NCBI GenBank assembly: GCA_964542255.1
Contig: CAZITV010000073.1
Coordinates: 1-10,730 of the forward strand
Direction of reading: 5' to 3'
Length of the DNA stretch: 10,730 nt
Origin: CAYMSF01 sp964542255
GTDB lineage: Bacteria; Verrucomicrobiota; Lentisphaeria; Victivallales; Victivallaceae
Shown here: positions 1 to 6,421 of the stretch, piece after piece
Layout: each line of letters begins with the position of its first letter
Numbering within the stretch: the stretch's first letter is position 1
The notes under the pieces: model-generated
Told to the model about the DNA's origin: nothing
What the model saw: the letters and a program-made list of their open reading frames with translations, nothing else
Database searches by the model: none
Program-made: the position numbers and the translations under genes

Positions 1-80
1 CCCATAAATTGAGTAGTATTGTTGGTCAGATTTTTAATAGTATTATTTGAGTATATTTATTGCGGCAACTTACATGGCTT

Positions 81-98
81 GTGCTGTTAAGCACTTTT
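81..98 (+). terminator. Weak hairpin plus T-run, possible terminator
   Basis: A 5-bp inverted repeat (GTGCT/AGCAC) with a four-base loop at 81-94 is followed directly by TTTTCT. It would read as a weak intrinsic terminator for a plus-strand gene ending left of the window. The stem is short and no such gene is visible, so this is tentative. Confidence 0.2.
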
Positions 99-163
99 CT
101 TATGGCAACTATTGTCAAGGCGCAACGATGCGGCGCAAAAAGCCTGATTGTAGCGCAAGAAGA

Positions 164-1291
164 TTAATCTTTTTCTGAATACATATCGGCATCCCGCGGA
201 TTATCGAGCCCTCCCTGCCAGCAAATCATCAGCAGTTCTTCTCCGCCGGTGTTGACAATGCTGAAAGTATGCCAAATTGGGATGTCGACAAAAGTGGGGT
301 TTTCTCCTGAAATTTTATAATTGCACGTCTCTGCGGTGCCGGTCCGGCAAATTTGAATAAAAGCGCTGCCTTTAATGACCGCAATGCGCTCAAGTTTTGC
401 GGTATGAAAAAATCTGCCGGTTCTTGCTCCTGGCACCAGGGTATTCAACGTGACCATTGCTGCACAATTGCCTTGTTGTACCAATTTCCAAATTCCCGCC
501 AAGCCGGAATTATTTTGTTTAATTTTTACCGGAAAAAGTTCATTGTGCACGAGATACGACTGAAATGTTTTGAATAACGCCGCATTGAATTTATCGGTCA
601 AATCTGGAAAAACGAACGATTCCGCGTATTCTTTTTTAAAGGACTGTAGTAACTCCAGGACTTGATTGGCGGTTTTTTCTCCGGTAGGTTGGGGGTAATA
701 TTGTTTTTGATTAATTTCCCCGGTGATAGCCGAGACAAAATCTTGACATAAATTATTAATAAAGATGAGTTGAACCGGCGCATCACCGGTAATATGTACA
801 TTTTTATGTTTTGCCGTGCGGTAACAAAAGGTTGCAACCATAGAATTATAGTCCGGTCGGCCAAAGGGTCCGAACACATTGGGCATCATAAATGCGTTAA
901 ACGCGGCGCCCGACTTATCCGCCCAGCCCTCCAGCAACTTTCGGGATTCCCGTTTGGAACTATGATACCCGCCATCGCGCTGTTCATAAACCGTAGTGCC
1001 GAAAATCACCCTTGGATTTACCTTTTCTGCCGTCATTGCGGCAATAAGTTGTCTGGTTAATTTTACATTTACCGCATACATCATCGGCTCGTCGTCACAT
1101 CGGGAGATTCCCGCCAAATGGATTATAACATCACATTCTCGTACAAATTTACGCAGCGCCGCTTCATCGGTGAAAAAATCGCGGGCGAACGGCACGCGTG
1201 CTATATCCGGGAAGATACCGAGATAATTATAGAGGTGAGAACCGATAAAACCGGTCTGCCCAGTTATGCCGACACGTAATAACATATTCAT
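164..1291 (-). CDS. CapF/WbjC-like NAD(P)-dependent sugar-nucleotide reductase with C-terminal cupin
   Basis: This protein of about 375 residues has the two-domain layout of CapF/WbjC, the bifunctional enzyme that epimerises and then reduces a UDP-4-keto-6-deoxy-HexNAc on the way to UDP-L-FucNAc for surface polysaccharides. The N-terminal half is an extended SDR fold: nucleotide-binding GITGQTGFIG at residues 8-17, HLAG further on, and the catalytic YHSSK pair (Tyr109, Lys113). The segment PNVFGPFGRPDYNSMVATF is very CapF-like. From about residue 255 a cupin follows. Where CapF, as I recall it, has a metal site of HWHH...E and a later His, this protein reads FFHT...E and has WHTF, so the site looks altered. 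I chose the ATG at 1291 because the Rossmann strand starts just after it and AGAGAGG lies 11 bases upstream; an ATG at 1375 would add 28 residues without family resemblance. No capsule genes adjoin it, so the substrate is uncertain. Confidence 0.85.
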   Translation of the reverse strand: MNMLLRVGITGQTGFIGSHLYNYLGIFPDIARVPFARDFFTDEAALRKFVRECDVIIHLAGISRCDDEPMMYAVNVKLTRQLIAAMTAEKVNPRVIFGTTVYEQRDGGYHSSKRESRKLLEGWADKSGAAFNAFMMPNVFGPFGRPDYNSMVATFCYRTAKHKNVHITGDAPVQLIFINNLCQDFVSAITGEINQKQYYPQPTGEKTANQVLELLQSFKKEYAESFVFPDLTDKFNAALFKTFQSYLVHNELFPVKIKQNNSGLAGIWKLVQQGNCAAMVTLNTLVPGARTGRFFHTAKLERIAVIKGSAFIQICRTGTAETCNYKISGENPTFVDIPIWHTFSIVNTGGEELLMICWQGGLDNPRDADMYSEKD

Positions 1292-1394
1292 AATTTCATT
1301 GGCCTCTCTTACAATTGTTGAGAACGCATATAGAGTACGGAAAATCATATTCATGCACAATCTGCAAAATAACACCGTCAGATTAAGTTAATCT

Positions 1395-1409
1395 ATTATT
1401 TAAAATAAT
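1395..1409. repeat. AT-rich perfect palindrome upstream of capF-like gene
   Basis: ATTATTT and AAATAAT flank a single A. The site lies about 100 bp upstream of the preferred start of the capF-like gene. It resembles the core CTATTT-A-AAATAG of the repeated element upstream of HPr and, like it, is followed by TGCAA. It could be an operator, but AT palindromes also arise by chance. Confidence 0.35.
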
Positions 1410-1563
1410 GCAAATTGCAAGCGCTGCTTCATAAATATAATGACGTACAGAAATCGAAAGATTATGGATGAATATTGTGGATTAGTTTAAGGCGATGCGG
1501 CAACGGCTGGATCCAGGCTGGCGCAAAAATTGCCATGAGATTCAATTTATTGAGGTAATTGCA

Positions 1564-1621
1564 AGCTTATACCAATTCGCTTTCATTGATAGACGCTCGA
1601 TTGATCTTCGGCGCCGATTTT
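1564..1621 (+). repeat. Dispersed direct repeat, copy A (upstream of ABC-F gene)
   Basis: This segment aligns without gaps to 3491-3548, with about 46 of 58 bases identical by hand count and about 34 of the first 40. Shared blocks include ATACCAATTCGC, CATTGAT and CGATTG. Copy A also contains the self-complementary TCGGCGCCGA at 1608-1617. It is immediately preceded by GAGGTAATTGCAA (1552-1564), whose exact reverse complement occurs at 9927-9939. The two copies flank the ABC-F gene. The family is unknown to me. Confidence 0.7.
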
Positions 1622-1685
1622 TGCCGCTGCAAGACGGCTAAGGGGAGGGTTATTTCTGCAGCAACTGCAACCCGTGAATAACTAC

Positions 1686-1706
1686 GATAAAGTTACGGAC
1701 TTTATC
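1686..1706 (+). other. Hairpin in the ABC-F upstream region
   Basis: GATAAAG and CTTTATC form a perfect 7-bp stem around a seven-base loop (TTACGGA). Three further pairs (ACG/CGT) are possible across a two-base bulge. No T-run follows, so it is not an ordinary terminator. If transcription starts upstream it would lie in the mRNA leader about 180 bases before the ABC-F start. Confidence 0.45.
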
Positions 1707-1716
1707 TCGTTAGCGG

Positions 1717-1744
1717 TTGAAAAATTGCAAAATATGGTTAAATT
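1717..1744 (+). promoter_or_regulatory. Possible sigma70-type promoter for ABC-F gene
   Basis: TTGAAA (1717-1722) and TAAATT (1739-1744) are separated by 16 bases; the two boxes match consensus at 5/6 and 4/6. A perfect TTGACA occurs a little downstream (1753-1758) but has no acceptable -10 box at 16-18 bases. AT-rich DNA often gives such matches, so confidence is low. Confidence 0.25.
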
Positions 1745-1883
1745 ATGCTGGTTTGACACGGTAATTTTTAATGTGGACTTAACCGATTGCTAATTTCCTC
1801 AACGTTATTAGCCTGCCGTAATCGTCTGCTATGCGTTACAAGAACAGATAACATTTTAAGGAAGCTCATTGCGATATTGATTT

Positions 1884-3488
1884 ATGATAACAGCAGCAAA
1901 TATCAGTATGAAAATTGGACAGCAAACGCTGTTTGAAAACGTAACCGTCAAATTTACGCCCGGCAACCGTTATGGGCTAATTGGGGCTAACGGCTCCGGC
2001 AAATCTACATTTATGAAAATATTGAGCGGTCAAATATCTGCAACCCGCGGCACTGTGGCTATTGATAAAGATTGCCGTCTGGGATATTTAAAGCAAGACC
2101 ATTATCAATATGAAAACGAAGCCATTATCGATACTGTTTGCATGGGCAATGAATCCCTGTGGAAGCTGCATAAAGAGCGTGAAGATTTATTTTCTAGAAG
2201 CTCGCTAAACGATGCTGAAGAAACCCGCGCCAATGAAATCGAAGATTTGTTTGGCGATGCCGGCGGCTATACCATGGAGGCTGATGCCGCAAAATTACTG
2301 GTGGGACTCGGTATTCCGGTTGAAAAGCACCATCAACCGCTCGGGGCATTAACCGGCGGCTTCAAATTGCGGGTACTTTTGGCTCAAGTACTATTTTTTA
2401 ATCCTGAAATTCTGCTGCTTGACGAACCGACCAACCACCTGGACATGAACAGTATTGACTGGTTATGCGGGGTGCTGCAGGTGCACAAAGGCACCGTCAT
2501 CGTAATTTCACACAACCGTTATTTTTTAAACTCTGTCTGCACCCATACCGCTGATCTGGATTACCAGGAGATACGGCTTTTCAACGGCAATTACGATTTC
2601 TTTATGACTGCCAGCGCAATGGTGCAGGAATTACAATTAAAAGATAATAAAAAGAAAGAAAAACGCATTGATGATCTGAAAGAATTCATCAACCGTTTCA
2701 GCGCAAACGCATCGAAAGCACGTCAAGCAACATCACGACAAAAAGAACTGGATAAGATTCAGCTTAACGAAATCAGGCCAAGCTCGCGGGTTTCTCCCTA
2801 TATACGCTTCACCCCGGCTCATCGGCTCGGCGAGAAAGTTATTGAGACTATCGCAATAGATAAAACTTATGACCATAACCTATTCAAAAACTTCTCTTTC
2901 TATTGTAAAAACAATGAAAAAATTGCAATTCTAGGTACCAACGGCGCCGGCAAAACCACATTACTAAAAATCCTGATGAAGTTAATTGAACCCTGCAACG
3001 GCGAAGTTATCCACGGTGAAACCGTTAAAATCAGCTATTTTCCTCAAGACACGACAGAAATGCTCAATACCAATGAACACGCCATTGACTGGCTGGCACA
3101 CTTTGCGTCTGAAACCGGGATTAATGAAATGGAATTGCGTTCTTATATGGGAAAAATGCTTTTCAGCGGCGATGAAGTCTATAAGTCCATAAAAGTTCTT
3201 TCAGGCGGCGAAAAATCCAGGATGATCATTGCGAAAATGATGCTGGAATGCGGCAATGTGCTGGTGCTGGACGAACCAACCAACCATTTAGACCTGGAGT
3301 CTATCGAGGCGTTGAATTATGCGTTATCCCTCGTTAATGAAACCGTGATCTTCGTTAGCCACGACCGTGAGTTTATCAATTCTCTGGCAACTAGAATTAT
3401 TGACATTGATAATGGCAATATTACTGATTATAAAGGAACTCTCGCCGAATATGAGGCCCATAAACAAAAAAATAAAAAGTCTGATTAA
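1884..3488 (+). CDS. ybiT: ABC-F family ATPase, YbiT type
   Basis: A full-length (534 residues) duplicated ATP-binding-cassette protein without membrane segments. ABC-F proteins bind the ribosomal E site and act on stalled or starting ribosomes rather than transporting. Cassette 1 has Walker A GANGSGKS (34-41), Q71, a variant signature LTGGFKLR (156-163), Walker B with catalytic Glu (ILLLDEP, 176-182) and H-loop His210. The charged helical linker (about 240-310) contains RFSANASKARQATSR, typical of this subgroup. Cassette 2 has GTNGAGKT (351-358), LSGGEKSR (439-446), VLVLDEP (459-465) and SHD (492-494). Similarity to E. coli YbiT (about 530 residues) runs end to end, including the opening block NRYGLIGANGSGKSTFMKIL. 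The start is forced by an in-frame stop at 1878. The only purine-rich site, AAGGAAG at 1858-1864, is 19 bases away, so initiation looks weak or structured. The second half of the protein has no C-terminal Uup-type extension. Confidence 0.93.
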   Translation: MITAANISMKIGQQTLFENVTVKFTPGNRYGLIGANGSGKSTFMKILSGQISATRGTVAIDKDCRLGYLKQDHYQYENEAIIDTVCMGNESLWKLHKEREDLFSRSSLNDAEETRANEIEDLFGDAGGYTMEADAAKLLVGLGIPVEKHHQPLGALTGGFKLRVLLAQVLFFNPEILLLDEPTNHLDMNSIDWLCGVLQVHKGTVIVISHNRYFLNSVCTHTADLDYQEIRLFNGNYDFFMTASAMVQELQLKDNKKKEKRIDDLKEFINRFSANASKARQATSRQKELDKIQLNEIRPSSRVSPYIRFTPAHRLGEKVIETIAIDKTYDHNLFKNFSFYCKNNEKIAILGTNGAGKTTLLKILMKLIEPCNGEVIHGETVKISYFPQDTTEMLNTNEHAIDWLAHFASETGINEMELRSYMGKMLFSGDEVYKSIKVLSGGEKSRMIIAKMMLECGNVLVLDEPTNHLDLESIEALNYALSLVNETVIFVSHDREFINSLATRIIDIDNGNITDYKGTLAEYEAHKQKNKKSD

Positions 3489-3490
3489 CG

Positions 3491-3548
3491 AGCTAATACC
3501 AATTCGCAATCATTGATTGACACCCGATTGTTATTTGACACAGATTTT
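3491..3548 (+). repeat. Dispersed direct repeat, copy B (just after ABC-F stop)
   Basis: This is the partner of 1564-1621. It begins two bases after the ABC-F stop codon and is in the same orientation as copy A. Unlike copy A, it has stops when read in the frame of the 48-codon ORF, which argues that the repeat is non-coding. Its 3' end runs into two hairpins. Confidence 0.7.
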
Positions 3549-3579
3549 GTCATAAATCTTCGCGCGATATTTATATCGC
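3542..3579 (+). other. Two adjacent inverted repeats downstream of ABC-F gene
   Basis: AGATTT/AAATCT (3542-3547 and 3554-3559, six-base loop) is followed by GCGATAT/ATATCGC (3564-3570 and 3573-3579, two-base centre). Neither is followed by a T-run. They could form part of the 3' end of the ABC-F transcript or protein-binding palindromes. Apart from repeat copy B and these, I see nothing in the rest of the gap to 3765. Confidence 0.35.
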
Positions 3580-3765
3580 CCTGCGGTTTATAACCAAAAT
3601 CTATTCGGAAAAATCCGCCTTGCATTCTAGTTCAAATGGTTTATATTGATGATTTGAATAATTAAAGTAATTGTAGAGCTATTTTAATTTGATGTTTTTC
3701 GGGATTTTGTGAAGCTTTTAAAATTAGCTCAAAGGTTTTATCGCTAAAGAGAGTTGGGCATTACC

Positions 3766-4878
3766 ATGAAAATATTTACTTGGTGCTTTGTGTTGGCGGC
3801 ATTGCTGCCGGTCACTGGTTGTTTGTCTGAAAGCGAACAACGGAAACAGCAGTCGCTACAGGAAATTAACAATAATCTTGGCGGGATTGAAAGCCAACTT
3901 GCCGGGATTAGGTCTATCAGCAGCAATCTTGAGCAAATTAATGCGTCTGAAAAAAATACTGCACAAATATTATCCTCTATCGAGCAGGCCATTCGCCCCA
4001 CAAATAAAATTGACTCTGATGCCTTGCGTGACCTTAATCTCCCCGCCAATGCAACCCGCGAGCAGACCGAAGAGTATATTCAGATGATTATCAGCGTTTC
4101 CAAGCATCAGAATTCATACTCGGAATATGACCCGCAGGTCAGAATGCTGACCAAAGTAGGCCATGGCAATTTGGAGCTGCTGCTGTTGCGTCAGCACAAT
4201 TTTTACGTTGGCGCCGCAGTTAGAAAACTGGTTACCGCTGAAGACAAAGATCTAGTGCTTAAATATCTCGGCAAAGATTACCTTTATTCTCCAGCCACCT
4301 TAAAAGTAGTCACTGACATGGGTTGGGCAAAAGATGCCAAAACAAAATTGCTGTTCCCGCTAAAAGTCGGCTATGATAACATCCCGATTGAATTAATTGC
4401 TGCAATCGCTTCAATGCAGGATCCGGAAACTTATCCGCTGCTGCTGGAATATTTTTCCTGTGCACAACCGGATGAGGCAATGACGGTTTATCCTGTACTG
4501 AAAAAATTACCCGGGATAAAGATTGACGACACCATCAAAGCCATCTGGGAAGATGTTATCAATGACCCGGAATCAGACCTAACCGAAAAAACTGTCGCAG
4601 CTTATTTCGCTGCTGAATACGGCACCGTTATGGCACTGGAATATCTGATAATAACACTCGCCTCTCCCGAGATTGATATGCCGGACACAATGCGCGCCAA
4701 ACTGCAAACCGCGGTGTGGCAATTGACCGGACAGGAAAAAAATCCGGAAGAGATGTTAAAATGGTTTTTTGCCAATAGCGAATCTCTGAGTTTCGACAAA
4801 TCCGCCAGCAAGTTCATTGTTAGCGTGAAAGAAAAATCCGTTAAGCCTGAGGAAGTCAAGCCGGCAGTCAAAAACTGA
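3766..4878 (+). CDS. Putative lipoprotein of unknown function
   Basis: I do not recognise this 370-residue protein. The first 19 residues are a clear lipoprotein signal: Lys2, a hydrophobic core, and a lipobox ending LPVTGC with the lipidated Cys at 19. Residues about 20-75 are Gln/Glu/Asn-rich with heptad-like spacing, probably a coiled coil or long helix (repeated QEINNNLGGIESQLAGI-type segments). The remainder looks mostly helical with repeated Leu/Ala patterns and may form HEAT-like helical pairs; this is inference from composition. The C-terminus is Lys/Glu/Pro-rich. I chose the ATG at 3766 because the signal peptide starts there and AAAGAGAG lies 12 bases upstream; a TTG at 3754 in the same frame is too close to that site. 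The gene stands 277 bp from the ABC-F gene and runs head-on into the DUF1638 gene. An envelope-anchored structural or scaffold role is possible but unproven. Confidence 0.8.
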   Translation: MKIFTWCFVLAALLPVTGCLSESEQRKQQSLQEINNNLGGIESQLAGIRSISSNLEQINASEKNTAQILSSIEQAIRPTNKIDSDALRDLNLPANATREQTEEYIQMIISVSKHQNSYSEYDPQVRMLTKVGHGNLELLLLRQHNFYVGAAVRKLVTAEDKDLVLKYLGKDYLYSPATLKVVTDMGWAKDAKTKLLFPLKVGYDNIPIELIAAIASMQDPETYPLLLEYFSCAQPDEAMTVYPVLKKLPGIKIDDTIKAIWEDVINDPESDLTEKTVAAYFAAEYGTVMALEYLIITLASPEIDMPDTMRAKLQTAVWQLTGQEKNPEEMLKWFFANSESLSFDKSASKFIVSVKEKSVKPEEVKPAVKN

Positions 4879-4880
4879 AC

Positions 4881-4905
4881 AACGCGGTTAATTTATTCCG
4901 GCGTT
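4881..4905 (-). terminator. Inverted repeat at convergent gene junction
   Basis: AACGCGG (4881-4887) pairs with CC and GCGTT (4898-4905) with one bulged base, covering the 9-bp spacer between two convergent stop codons and the last codons of the DUF1638 gene. In the minus direction a T5 run follows six bases after the stem, so it could end the DUF1638 transcript. There is no T-run on the plus side. Confidence 0.3.
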
Positions 4906-5628
4906 AATTACTCTATCCCAGTCGTAAAGCGGAACAATTTTTTCTCCGGGAAGAACTGTGAGAAAGTCAGCATCATTCCAATTACCATTGAGCAGGTCGC
5001 GAATAATGCGCATACTACCCTGAAGCTGAACAAACTTTTTCCCCTCCTCCTCTGCCTGCTGCTTGAATTTAGCAACTTTTTCTGGAAATCTAAATTCTGG
5101 AATGTCAATAAAGATGGCGCGTTCCTCTTCCCCTTCCATTTTTGGATGCATTGCCTCCCATACAAATTTAGCATCCTCTTCACCGTACTGCTGCACCAGT
5201 GCAGCATAAGCATCACCATAAACCACTTGCCCATCACCCTTTCTCACAAAATATTCTCCCCGTTCCATATAACCGGTAGAACTAAATGGGGTACTCGGAT
5301 TACCTTCAAAATTTGCTTTGAACAATGCCTTGTCGCCAAGCAATATGGTACAGCAGTCATGCGCACGCGGAATAATTAACCGGTGATGTTGCGCCGAGAT
5401 ACCAACCGCGGTATTACCGCACAGCCCAAAGCCCAGCAAAATTGCATCATACTGTTTTGCCGCCTGTTCTGTTTGCGCAATGCGCCGTAGAATGTTTTTG
5501 CGCAGGCTATCACTGTGAATGTGCTCGCCGAGCTCAAAAAATTCCACGTCTATAGTATGCGGCGACAATGCGGCGCAATAACTGATTTCACGAAAAAAAA
5601 CATTACACGCGATTACTTTCAAATACAT
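4888..5628 (-). CDS. DUF1638 family protein
   Basis: A soluble protein of about 246 residues with the hallmarks of DUF1638. It opens with a strand and Cys (LKVIACNVF), followed by YDAILLGFGLCGN and then PRAHDCCTILLGDK, the most conserved family block. The conserved Cys and His residues of these blocks (Cys12, Cys74, His94, Cys96 and Cys97, counted from 5640) suggest a metal or cofactor site. The biochemical role of the family is not established to my knowledge. In other genomes it is often met near corrinoid-dependent methyltransferase genes, but none is present here. The ATG at 5628 fits the family start best; another in-frame ATG at 5640 adds four residues, and neither has a strong ribosome binding site. 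It is divergent from lemA and convergent with the lipoprotein gene. Confidence 0.8.
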   Translation of the reverse strand: MYLKVIACNVFFREISYCAALSPHTIDVEFFELGEHIHSDSLRKNILRRIAQTEQAAKQYDAILLGFGLCGNTAVGISAQHHRLIIPRAHDCCTILLGDKALFKANFEGNPSTPFSSTGYMERGEYFVRKGDGQVVYGDAYAALVQQYGEEDAKFVWEAMHPKMEGEEERAIFIDIPEFRFPEKVAKFKQQAEEEGKKFVQLQGSMRIIRDLLNGNWNDADFLTVLPGEKIVPLYDWDRVINAGIN

Positions 5629-5660
5629 ATACCATTCCATTTCTAATTGACCGGCATTTA

Positions 5661-5686
5661 GTTAGTTTTGCCAACCTGTTACTAAC
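5661..5686. promoter_or_regulatory. Inverted repeat in the DUF1638-lemA divergent spacer
   Basis: GTTAGT (5661-5666) and ACTAAC (5681-5686) form a 6-bp inverted repeat with a 14-base gap, about 35-60 bp upstream of the DUF1638 start. It may be an operator or leader hairpin. A smaller palindrome, CAATATTTATTG, lies further along in the same 181-bp spacer. I could not place convincing promoters in either direction. Confidence 0.25.
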
Positions 5687-5809
5687 AATATTTAATGCCT
5701 CGATATTACATGATTCCTGAATAGAGTACAATATTTATTGCCAAAATCAAACTGGTAATATTGATTTTATGCAATATATTAAAGTTAACTTAACAACATG
5801 GAGGTTCTT

Positions 5810-6397
5810 ATGACCGCATTGCTCATCATCATCGCTATCGTTATTTTCCTTGCATTTGTCATTGCAGGTATGTACAACAAGCTGGTTGCGTTAAAAAACC
5901 GGTTTAAAAATGCCTTTGCACAAATTGATGTTCAACTCAAACGGCGCTACGACCTTATTCCTAACCTTGTGGAGACCGCCAAAGGTTATATGAAACATGA
6001 ACGGGAGACCTTGGAAAACGTGGTCAAAGCGCGAAATACAGCTTTTGCCGCATCGCAGCAGGCGAGCGCCAATCCCGGCGACCCGGCCGCAATGAAAAAT
6101 TTACTCGGTGCAGATGGCGCGTTAACCCAGTTGATGGGAAAACTTCAGGTCACCTTTGAGCAGTATCCGGACTTGAAAGCCAACCAAAATATGGCACAGT
6201 TGATGGAAGAATTAACGTCCACAGAGAATAAAGTATCCTTCGCCCGCCAGGCCTATAATGACAGTGTGATGATTTACAACACCACCTGCCAGACGTTTCC
6301 AACAGTAATTTTGGCGGGAATGTTCGGTTTCAATGAAGCGGCGCTGTTTGAAGTATCCGCACCGGCGGAACGTGAAGCGGTAAAAGTACAATTTTAA
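5810..6397 (+). CDS. lemA: LemA family membrane protein
   Basis: A 195-residue protein with one N-terminal membrane helix (residues about 3-22) and a helical-bundle domain. The family block is plain: MYNKLVALKNRFKNAFAQID, then LKRRYDLIPNLVETAKGYMKHE, then ENVVKARN, and near the end a conserved segment around YNDSVMIYNTTCQTFPTVI. Length matches the usual 180-200 residues. LemA proteins are anchored by the N-terminus; their function is poorly defined but they recur beside M48 or TPM-domain genes. The start at 5810 is decided by a good ribosome binding site, TGGAGG at 5799-5804 with a five-base spacer. An earlier in-frame ATG at 5798 overlaps that site and is unlikely. It forms an operon with the M48 peptidase gene 24 bp downstream. 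Confidence 0.95.
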   Translation: MTALLIIIAIVIFLAFVIAGMYNKLVALKNRFKNAFAQIDVQLKRRYDLIPNLVETAKGYMKHERETLENVVKARNTAFAASQQASANPGDPAAMKNLLGADGALTQLMGKLQVTFEQYPDLKANQNMAQLMEELTSTENKVSFARQAYNDSVMIYNTTCQTFPTVILAGMFGFNEAALFEVSAPAEREAVKVQF

Positions 6398-6421
6398 GTC
6401 AACCTTGCCGGTGTCCGAAAT

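Larger units (their letters stand above)
1292..1883. other. 592-bp gap between capF-like and ABC-F genes
   Basis: I see no convincing gene. The gap holds an AT palindrome (1395-1409), dispersed repeat copy A (1564-1621), a strong hairpin (1686-1706) and several tiny ORFs. One ORF of 48 codons (1495-1641) overlaps repeat copy A and has an AAGG only two bases before its ATG. Two others (19 codons at 1734-1793, 6 codons at 1831-1851) lie in the ABC-F leader and lack clear ribosome binding sites. None is supported as a gene. Confidence 0.5.

Noticed and set aside
119..138. GGCGCAA repeated at 119-125 and 132-138
   Set aside because: Two 7-base copies with a 6-base spacer are too little to call a tandem repeat or operator without further copies.
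598..1226. Open frames antisense to and within the capF-like gene, and similar frames in other genes
   Set aside because: They overlap well-supported genes, lack family resemblance and show no ribosome binding sites.
1495..1641. 48-codon plus-strand ORF in the gap before the ABC-F gene
   Set aside because: It overlaps dispersed repeat copy A, and the matching copy B has stops in the same frame. AAGG is only two bases from the ATG. It is most likely a chance ORF through a repeat.
1753..1781. Perfect TTGACA as a -35 box for the ABC-F gene
   Set aside because: At 16-18 bases downstream there is only GACTTA or similar, which is a very poor -10 box.
1376..1883. Possible CRISPR array or RNA gene in the long gap
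   Set aside because: There are no regularly spaced repeats and no tRNA or rRNA signatures that I could find.
1884..3488. Antibiotic-resistance ABC-F (Msr/Vga/Lsa type)
   Set aside because: The end-to-end similarity, linker motif and variant first signature fit the housekeeping YbiT group better than the resistance subfamilies.
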